DNA of 64,000 nucleotides, taken from Pleodorina starrii. Taxonomy: Eukaryota; Chlorophyta; Chlorophyceae; Chlamydomonadales; Volvocaceae. The position numbers were made by a program, and so were the translations under genes. The notes below the pieces were generated by a model. That model had not been told where the DNA came from, made no database searches, and was given only the letters and a program-made list of their open reading frames with translations. Each line of letters opens with the position of its first letter. Position 1 is the stretch's first letter. The DNA lies in assembly GCA_030267565.1 (NCBI GenBank), contig BRXU01000065.1, positions 124,001-188,000 on the forward strand. The letters are read 5' to 3'. Positions 7,125-16,400 of the stretch are shown piece by piece.

Positions 7125-8135
7125 TTACCTGTCACATCCCACGTGATTATACGGCCTCTTCCTGAACAGGTCCGGCCTTTGTTTTTGCCAGTCCTTGAGC
7201 GCATCGACGGGCGTTCGGCCCTTCAGCACTGATTGCGGGAGCTGACCGTTGTAGAGCCGGACGTAGCGCAGGATGGTCTGTTCGAGATCCTCGCCGCTGC
7301 GGAAGCGGTGGCTCTGCAGGACGTCCTCGATCCGGCCATTGAAGCGTTCGACCATACCATTGGTTTGCGGGTGCATCGGCGGGGCCAGGCGATGCTCGAT
7401 ACCGAGGTCGGCGCAGAGGCGGTCGAAATCGTGGTTGCCGGTGGGCCCCCGGCGGCGAAGTCCGAACAGACGATCGGTGAACTCCTTGCCGCTCGCCATC
7501 GGGCTCGGCCCAATGGCGCCTTCGATGGCTCGCTCGGTGAGCACACGGGTGATCGTCATCGGCGCGGCGCGTTCCAGATCGCGCAGAAAACGGCGGGCGT
7601 TGGCAGCAGTCTTGGCTGGGTAAATGCGCACGAAGACCCATCGCGTGGCGCGGTCGATGGCCACGAACAGATACCGGCGGCGGCTCTCGTCGGCCATCTG
7701 CGGCAGGTATTTCACGTCGACATGCAAGTAGCCCGGCTCGTAGGTCTTGAAGGCCCCGTGTGCAGGCCGTGGCAGAGCAGGCTTCAAGGCGCGCAGGTTG
7801 CCCACGCCATGCCGGCGCAGGCAGCGGTCCAGCCCGGAACGCGAAACATGCGGGTTCAGGAACTCCCGCACCACCGATAGCAGGTCATCCAGCGGTAACA
7901 GCAGCGACTTGCGCAGTGCCACTGCCACAGCTTCTTGCGCGGGCGTGAGCGTCGACTGAAGCCTGTGCGGCGTGTGGCTTCGGTCATGCACGCTGTCCCG
8001 GCTCCGCCACTTCCAGACGGTCTGCATGGAGATGCCATAGCGCTCCGCCACCCTCCAGGCCGGCTCAGTGCTTGCCTGGATCGCAGCTCGTATCTTCGGT
8101 GTCGTCGCTGCCTGCTTGTGAAGAGAGATCAGCAT
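7125..8135 (-). pseudogene. IS481-family transposase with second catalytic Asp replaced
   Basis: 336-aa open frame: N-terminal HTH (AWRVAERYGISMQTVWKWRSR), then an rve/DDE core with the first Asp in YLHVDVKYLPQ and the Glu in NGMVERFNGRI. The second motif, normally VLTDNGKEF, reads VLTERAIEGAIG...MASGKEF: a 45-bp tract (7491-7535) replaces the two codons for D-N and adds 13 residues in frame. The DDE triad is therefore broken although the ORF is full length. The stop codon (7125-7127) lies just outside the predicted left end. Confidence 0.8.
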
Positions 8136-8227
8136 CCTCGCCTCCCGTCCCGAAACTCGGCCAGGATCGATCTTGCCACGAAGAACGCGGTCCGGCGAGG
8201 GTCTATGTGATCATCCGGGATGGAACA
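7130..8227 (-). mobile_element. IS481-family element (catalytically damaged)
   Basis: Related inverted ends: left TGTCACATCCCACGTGATTA and right (reverse complement) TGTTCCATCCCGGATGATCA. No target duplication was seen in the flanks (GTTACC versus CGTAGG). It carries one transposase gene on the minus strand. Confidence 0.7.
7491..7535 (-). repeat. stem-loop replacement tract D in IS481 transposase
   Basis: Read in the coding direction: arms GCCATCG and CGATGGC (7 bp, perfectly complementary) flank the core GCGCCATTGGGCCGAGC. The core is identical to that of tract B at 15 of 17 positions, while the arms differ from those of tract B but remain self-complementary. It takes the place of the expected GACAAC of the DNG motif. 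Confidence 0.7.
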
Positions 8228-8382
8228 CGTAGGCTATACTAACGACCCGTAACTTGACCGCCTTGGAACACACCCCCTTTTTTTGCGAAGGCCTACACGG
8301 CGCAATAAGTGTGGGCCGAACCCTTCAAGCGTGCACCGACCCACATTTGACAAATCGATGCGCAGATCGAAGATGAGCAAGT

Positions 8383-9579
8383 TCAGATAAAGTCGAAGAC
8401 CCCGTTCAAGAGAACTGAATCACCGCCACCGAAGTTGAGGAGCGTTCCATCACGGACCTCTGTGGCGCTGTAACTTCTACCGCCGAGGTCCAGGGCATCG
8501 CGGCTGCTCTCGAACCCATAGACGATATCCGCATCGTCGCCTGACCGAAACATCAGGACGTCACGAGCGCCGTCACCTCTGTTTCCGTCACCAATCCAGA
8601 TACGGTCATTGCCATTGCCGCCCTGAACCGTGTCACGTCCCATGGATCCGTCCAACGTATCGCGACCGCTGCTACCCACCAGACGGTCATGGCCCCACCG
8701 TGTATTGAAGTTGATGCCGTTTCCTGAGCTTGAGATCACAGCGCGCGACGCGTCGATGACGTCGTTACCCGCATGGGTCCAGCCAAGTTCGAAGTTGTCG
8801 AAGCGCAGGGCGGCAGTTCCGCCGATACTGGTGCTGGCATTGCCCGAAAACGCTCCGTCGGACAGGACACGATCAACCGTGACGCTGACACCGTCGATAC
8901 CAACGGTGTCATTGTTGGAGTAAATGTCGCCGCGTTTGATCCAGATGTTGATGAGGTCGTTACCAGCACCGCCGTCGATCGTGTCATTGCCGGGGTTGTG
9001 GTTGGCATCGCCATTGCCCCACCGGATATTCTCGTCTCCGGCGCCGCCATTGATCAGATCATTACCAGTATTGGAGTGAATGAAGTCGTTTCCCTTGTCG
9101 CCGCTGATCGTATCGTTACCAGCACCGCCGTCGATAACATCGTCAAACTGCGATCCCGAGATCAGATCATTGCCAGCACCGGTAAACATCGACACGCCAT
9201 GGCCGGATATTCCGCCACCGGCAGTATTCATCGCTGCGTTCGTTGCATAGACAACATCGTTTCCAGAAGTGCCTTGAATACGCTCGATGCCTGTAAATTC
9301 CAGACGTTCGCTTCCAATCTGAACCACGCCGGCGTCTGTCGTGCGCATATCAATCCGAGCACCCACGGATCCTTCGAGGATCAGCTTGTCGCCGCCGGGG
9401 TTGCCTGGCGTATAAGGATTAGCATCGTACCGCTCAGTACCGGTGCCGCCATGGTACGTGTCGTTCCCCGTTCCCGCCTGCCAGTAGAACGTATCCAGCC
9501 CTTCAAGGCCCCAGACTACGTCTGATTGTGTCGTGCCCCGCATCGTGTCATCAGCATTCGACCCTCTGAGTGTCGGCAT
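8383..9579 (-). CDS. RTX-repeat calcium-binding protein, type I secretion substrate
   Basis: 398 aa made largely of glycine/aspartate-rich nonapeptide repeats of the GGxGxDxhx type (GGAGNDTIS, GGAGNDLIN, GGNGNDRIW, also TGNDLINGGAGDE), which bind Ca2+ as a parallel beta-roll. It has no N-terminal signal peptide, and the C-terminus (SVLLNGVFDFI) is of the kind read by type I secretion systems. There is no enzymatic or pore-forming domain, so nothing marks it as a toxin; an extracellular matrix or surface role is more likely. No ABC exporter is next to it. A GGACGGG ribosome site precedes the ATG. Confidence 0.85.
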   Translation of the reverse strand: MPTLRGSNADDTMRGTTQSDVVWGLEGLDTFYWQAGTGNDTYHGGTGTERYDANPYTPGNPGGDKLILEGSVGARIDMRTTDAGVVQIGSERLEFTGIERIQGTSGNDVVYATNAAMNTAGGGISGHGVSMFTGAGNDLISGSQFDDVIDGGAGNDTISGDKGNDFIHSNTGNDLINGGAGDENIRWGNGDANHNPGNDTIDGGAGNDLINIWIKRGDIYSNNDTVGIDGVSVTVDRVLSDGAFSGNASTSIGGTAALRFDNFELGWTHAGNDVIDASRAVISSSGNGINFNTRWGHDRLVGSSGRDTLDGSMGRDTVQGGNGNDRIWIGDGNRGDGARDVLMFRSGDDADIVYGFESSRDALDLGGRSYSATEVRDGTLLNFGGGDSVLLNGVFDFI

Positions 9580-10446
9580 TTTGATCCCGTCCCTGCTGCT
9601 CTTGGTTCAGAGGGGTTATGCGATCTTGCTCGACGCATTATTAGCTCAATCGGAAAAAGTCTCTTTCCGCGAGCAAGTTCTTGCGTGTGGCAAGAACTAC
9701 TGCGCGGAACCCCGCTATTGCGTCGACATATTCGCGAAATAAGGGCTTTGGCAAGCATCCATCACCGCCAGTTACGCGTATTTAGTGGATTGAGCTTATG
9801 GAGTCTGCCTCGCAGCGTCAGAACATCTCCGTAAAATGAAATGATCTAATGATGAGAACAGGCCTCCGTCACCGGGCTGGACGTTGGCGCCGACCATATA
9901 TGACTTCGCATGACATATGCGAACCTGCCTCCCGACCAGAGGATGATCGCAATAAAAAGAAGATTGCAGCATCGGTGGTGCACGGCATGGAATCGTCGCG
10001 CCGTCAGCAGCGCTGGTCTGCAGTCAGTTCAGGATCTATCACGCCGAGACACCGTTGGTGAGGTATCTCGATAAGACCATATAAAGCTTAATTTGCACGT
10101 ACTTAAAAATGCAAAATTGAAAAGAGTGAGATATGGCCTGGAACGTTCTGTACGATTGGACGGAGCGAGCGAGATGTGTCCAACTCGCGTCAAAATTCAT
10201 GCCTCTAACAATTGCTGCACCTTAATAATTTTTGGAACGGTTTGAGCCATCAGCGTGTTAAAAGCCGGTCTCATATCGACTTTCTGGTTGGCGTTCTTCA
10301 AGGTGCAGCATTTTGTCGTCAAAAATATCTTGCACGAATTGCAACAAGTGCTTGTCGTCAATAATCGATACCTGCATTGATTACGAAGCAGTTGCATAAA
10401 CTGCATCTTCGATACGACTATTTTTTCGTTCCAGATCAGCGCTGTT
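9580..10446. other. long intergenic region upstream of ndvB
   Basis: About 870 bp without a convincing gene between divergent RTX and glucan-synthase genes. The right third is AT-rich and probably holds the ndvB promoter. It contains a perfect inverted pair TGCTGCACCTT (10213-10223) and AAGGTGCAGCA (10300-10310), 76 bp apart, inside a weak minus-strand frame (10197-10406) whose codons do not look protein-like. Confidence 0.4.
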
Positions 10447-13400
10447 ATGCGGTCTCAAACTAAAGATTGGGTAATCCAACGCATGAAAAGTGCTTTTTTC
10501 AAGAGACACGGATACAAGCTCCGCCGTCTAATCGGCAAATCTGGATCGACCCGTTCTACGTTATTATGGTCTGATCCCAACCCGGTAAGGTCTGACCTAT
10601 TCGGCATTGAACGTCTTGAGCAGCATGCCCTAACCTTGGCAGCCGAGCAGGCAGTGACAAGCGTACCCGAAGACGTTTACGGCCTTCACGCGCGGCTTGA
10701 GGACAATGCGCAAGCTTTGCGCAGAGCATTCCGGGAAAATGGTCTGGCTGCAGCTGAAGGGCTGACCATGGCGCCCGCAGCTGAGTGGCTTCTGGACAAC
10801 GTCCATGTTGTAGAGGCTCAGATCCGGGACATCAGGTCGGACCTGCCGATCGGCTATTACAAACTTTTGCCCAAGTTGAAGTCCGGACCCTTCGCAGGAT
10901 ATCCCCGCGTCTTTGGACTAGCCTGGGCGTTTGTTGCCCACACAGATAGCCACTTTGATGCTAAAACTTTGGTCCGCTTTCTGACCGCCTATCAGACAAT
11001 CCAATCTTTGACGATCGGTGAGCTATGGGCAGTCTCGATCACCTTGCGCATCGTCCTTATCGAAAACCTGCGCAGGTTGGCTGACCAGATGGCGCGCGGG
11101 CGCATGGAGCGGAAGGCCGCTGATGATCTGGCCGATCGGATCTTGGCACCGGGTCAGGTTCATCAGGTGCTGTTGTCTGTACCGACCGGGCCATTGTCCG
11201 AACTGTTTGCCGCAAGGCTCGCCGAGCGGCTGCGCAATGTCGATCCGATGACCAATCCGGCCGTGGGCTGGCTAGAGGAGCGCCTGGCCGCGCAAGAGAT
11301 AAGCATCCCCGACGTGGTTCGACATGCTCAGGACAGGTTGGGGGCGTCGAACGTGTCGGTGCGCAATGTGATCACGGCATTTCGGGATTTGTCTGCCACA
11401 GATTGGAACGACATCTTCGAGGAGGTCAGCCCCGTCGAGGCACGGCTTCGCCGGCATCCTGGGCACGCTGTCATGGATTTCGCCAGCCGCAATCTGTACC
11501 GCAGTGCGGTAGAAGAGATTGCTCGCGGCAGTGGCGTAGATGAGATCGAGGTTGCGGAGCGGGCCATCGCGCGTGCGCAGGACGCGCCATCGGACACGCG
11601 CGCTTCCGATCCGGGGTGGCACCTTATCGGTGGTGGCCGTCACCTTATGGAACGTGACGTAGGCTTTCGCACTCCGGCAGGCTCGCGCTCGCGCGCACTG
11701 ATACTGTCATCAGGCCTTCCAGGATATCTGGGACTGATCGGCATCATCTCATTCATTCTCTTGCTGGCGTCGGTCTGGCTGGTCGGGATTGAAAGCGGCA
11801 TCGCATGGCTCTGGCTGGTGGCAATGGCGGTGCCGATCAGCGCCCTTGCGGTGACCTTGGTCGATATGATGGTGCTGCGCCGCGTGGGTGCGACCTTGCT
11901 GCCGGGGCTGGATCTTCGGGCGGGCGTACCTTCGCATCTGCGCACGATGATTGTCGTACCCGTCATCATGACTGATGCAACCGAACTTGCACGTCACGTC
12001 GAGACCCTTGAAATCCACTATCTGTCCAGCGGTGGGGGCGATCTGACCTTTGCGCTGCTGACAGACGGTGCCGATGCCGATACCCAGGTTCTATGCACCG
12101 ATGCCGCATTGCTTGAACAGGCCGATGAAGGCATCGCTCAATTGAACCGCCGTTATCCATCGGGCCCCGCAGGCCCGCGCTTCCTGCATCTGCACCGTCG
12201 CCGGCTTCTAAACCCTGCAGAGGGGGTCTGGATGGGATGGGAGCGCAAGCGCGGAAAGTTGGAGGAGCTGAACCGCCTGTTGCGCGGCGCGACCGATACC
12301 AGCTTCGTTCTGAGATCTGCCGTGGTTCCGAATGACGTCCGGTATGTGATCACACTGGACGCAGATACTCGGATGCCCCGTGACGTCGTGGCGCGCATGG
12401 TGGGCAAGATGGGGCATCCCCTCAATCGCCCCTCTATTGAAGATGGTCTTGTCGTCGCCGGATACGGCATCCTGCAGCCACGCGTGACGCCTGCGATCGG
12501 CCCGATATCAACACCCTACCTGCGCACGACAGCAGGATCCGGTGGAATGGACCCCTACGCGTCGGCAGCATCGGATGTATTTCAGGATCTGTTCGGGCAG
12601 GGGTCCTTTACCGGCAAGGGCATTTATGACGTGGACGCGGTCCAGGCGGCGATGCACGGCCGCATCGCGCCCAACACCGTGCTGAGCCACGATCTGTTGG
12701 AGGGGATCTTCGCCCGTGCAGGGCTCGCCTCAGACATCGAGCTGGTTGAGGCGTTCCCGGAGCGCCACGATCTCGCAGCCTTGCGCCAACACCGCTGGAC
12801 ACGAGGCGATTGGCAACTGGCGGGCCGCATCATGGACCGGGCGACACCGATGTTGGGCCGCATCAAGATCGCCGACACGCTGCGCCGGTCCTTGCTGGCA
12901 CCCGCAACATTGGTGGCTTTCTGTCTGGGATGGCTGTTGCCTCCTGCGCAGGCGGCTGTCGCTACGGCGCTGCTACTGACCACGATAGCCGTGCCGGTTC
13001 TACTGCCTGCTGTTCTGGGCATGGCTCCATCCGGCCCGGCCCCGGATCGGCGCAGCCACCTGCGACAGGTGCGCGGTGACGGGTTGTTTGCGCTTCGCCG
13101 CGTGGCGTTAGATCTGGCATTCCTACCGGATACCGCCTGGCGTACGTGTGATGCGATCTGGCGCGCCAACTGGCGGATGCACGTCTCGCGCCGGTTGCTT
13201 CTCGAATGGACGACGGCGGCACGAAATCAGCTCGGCCCAAAACCTTCGATCGCCGGCCTGACGCGTCGTATGGCAGGAGGGTTGGCACTGACCGTCGTTT
13301 TGTGCACGGTCGTGTTTATTGGAGCACCCGCATCCTCCCCGCTTGTCCTGCCGTTCACCCTGTTCTGGCTGGCAGCACCCGTGATTTCCGCAGTAAACGG

Positions 13401-16400
13401 CCGGGACTCCCTGCATACGACAGCGCCGCTATCGCAGCAGCAGCGCGACGACCTGCGTCTGGTGGCCCGCCGCACCTGGCGCTATTTCGAGACGTTCGTC
13501 ACTGCCGATCATTCCCATCTGCCACCCGACAACCATCAGGAAACACCGGTGCCGTTGACGGCACCCCGCACATCGCCAACAAATATCGGACTGTACCTGC
13601 TGTCATGCGTCAGTGCGCGGGATTTCGGATGGATCGGGTTGCCCGATACCGTCGAACGGCTCGAGAGGACGTTGGCATCCATCGCATCGCTGGAGAAGCT
13701 GAACGGTCATCTGTTCAACTGGTACGATACCCGGGACGGAACCGTTTTGCTGCCCCGCTATGTCTCGACGGTGGACAGCGGTAATCTGGCGGGACATCTG
13801 ATTGCTTTGGCGCAGGCCTGCTCGGAATGGGCAGGGCAGGGACCCACGCAGGATGATCGGCGCGGGCTGATGGACAGCCTCGATCTTGTCCGCCTTGCAT
13901 GGGGTGAGAGCGCGGCTGCCGACGACCGTCTTGCTCAGATTGCAGAAGCGATTACCGCCCCCGGCGATGGACCGGACTGGGCGGGCATTCTGCATCTGTC
14001 GCGTAAGACAGCAGACGGTCTGGCCAATGGCTCAGACCGGGAGGAGGCGCGCTACTGGCTCGGCACCCTTGCGCAACGCGCCGAGGCCGCGATGGCCACT
14101 CCGCTTGAAGGGCTGGCCCCTCGGCTTCATGCGCTTGCCGAACAGGCTCGTACGATGGCACTGGCCATGGATTTCGCCTTTCTGCTGGACCCTGAACGAA
14201 AGCTGCTGTCCATCGGCTTTTCCGCCGATGATCGGAGCCTGGACAAAAGCTGCTATGATCTGCTGGCATCGGAGGCCCGCCTTGCCAGCCTGTTTGCCAT
14301 TGCAAAAAACGACGTTCCCCCAAATCATTGGTTTCGGCTTGGTAGAACGTCGGTCGTTCTCCCGGATGGCCCGGTCCTTGGGTCGTGGTCGGGTTCCATG
14401 TTCGAGTACCTCATGCCGATCCTGGTGATGGACGAGCCGGATGGCAGCCTTCTGGCGCAGTCCAACCTGCAATCGGTCCGCGCACAGCAGCGGTATGCCG
14501 CGGGGCGCAATCTTCCATGGGGGGTATCCGAGTCCGGGTTCAACGCCCGAGATCTGGCGATGAACTACCAGTACTCGAGCTTCGGTGTCCCAGAGCTGGG
14601 ACTGAAGCGAGGGCTGGCGGCAGACCAGGTCATCGCACCCTATGCCACAGGACTGGCCGCGATGGTCGATCCTCATGGCGCTTGGTCGAACTTTCAGGCC
14701 TTGTCCACACTTGGGGCGATGGGACCTTACGGTTTCTACGAGGCTCTGGACTTCACCCCGGCTCGCCAGCCGGCGGGACAGGATTTCGCCGTGGTCCGCA
14801 GCCATATGGCGCATCATCAGGGCATGACCATCCTGTCCATAGCAAACGTGCTCCACGACGGCAGGATGCGACACCGATTTCATGCCGAGCCGATGATCAA
14901 GGCCACCGAACTGCTTTTGCAGGAACGTCTGCCGCGCAACCTTCAGGCAACCACCCCTCTCAGTGAACTCGACAACCTGCGGCCTGCACCCGCATCGACC
15001 GACATGCAACGACTGGCAATGATCGAAGGCATGCCGCCGGGGCCCATGCAGACGCATTTTTTGTCGAATGGACGCTACTCGGTGATGCTCACTGCGCAAG
15101 GCGGAGGATTCAGCAAGTGGGGGTCACTGGCTATCACCCGCTGGCACGCCGATCCGGCCCGTGATACGGGTGGCACCCGCTTATGGATGCGCGATCTCAA
15201 CACCGAGCGTTTGACCGAAATCGGCGGTCCCCTGGGTCAGCGTCGGGTGGAGTTCTTCGAAGATCGTGCTTTGATCTCTCGCCAGGATGGAAAGCTCGCT
15301 TCGATGATCGAGGTGCTGGTATCGGGGGAGGATGCCGCCGAAGTGCGGATGCTGACGCTGACCTCGACTGCGCGCATGCCCATCATGCTGGAACTGACCT
15401 CTTATGCAGAGCTGGCGCTGGCGACACCTGCGACCGACGCAGCGCATCCTGCTTTTGCGCGAATGTTCGTGCAGACGGAATATTTGCCGGAATACGGCGC
15501 CCTTATCGCTACTCGCCGTCCCCGTTCACCCGATGAGCCGCGCATTTGGACCGCCCATGTAGTCGTGGCTGAAGCGGATCAGCTGATGGCGATGCAGTAC
15601 GAAACCGACCGTGCCGCATTTTTGGGACGTGACAACGATCTTGCCCATGCTGCCGCCTTGTCCCGACCGCTAAACGGTACTTCAGGCACGGTATTGGACC
15701 CTGTCTTTGCACTGCGCCACCGCGTCTCCATCGCGCCGGGGGCCACTGCGCGGCTGGCGTATTGGACGCTCGTCGCCGACACCCGTGAGGCCCTGGTCGA
15801 CCTGATCGATCGCCATCACGATCGGAATGCTGTCGATCGCGCCCGTACGCTGGCATGGACACAGGCGCAGGTGCAACTGCGCCACCTGGGGATCAATACC
15901 GCTGACGCAGGGGTTTTTCAGGCTCTGACTGGGCCGATCCTGGTCCCCGACGCACGGTTCCGGATGCCCGGCACCATGATCGCCCAAAGCGCCGGCAAGC
16001 AGTCGGTCCTTTGGTCGCAAGGTGTTTCGGGCGATCTGCCAATCGTCGTCATGCGTATTTCGGAAGAGACAGACATGGCTGCCGTGCACGAGATCCTGCT
16101 GGCACAGGAATATTGGCGGATGAAGGGGCTGGCTGTCGACGTCGTGATCCTGAATGAACACCCGGCCTCCTATGTGCAGGGACTACAGCTGGCAATCGAA
16201 GCTGCGCTGCGGGGCAACCGTCCGCGCATCGATGGACGCGCGGATCCGGGGGGGCAGACATTCGCGCTTCGTCGCGACCTCCTGCCACCCGATGTCACGG
16301 CGCTGCTTTTGTCGACCGCGCGCGTGGTCCTGTCGGCACGTATGGGGTCGCTGGCCGAACAGGTCGACACCATGCGTACCGCCCCGGCCGCAAGGCCTGT

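Noticed and set aside
8383..9579. RTX protein as a pore-forming toxin
   Set aside because: It contains only calcium-binding repeats; no hydrophobic pore domain, acylation region or activator gene is present.
10197..10406. 69-codon minus-strand ORF upstream of ndvB
   Set aside because: Cys/Thr/Leu string without ribosome site; it contains an inverted repeat and is better read as regulatory DNA.
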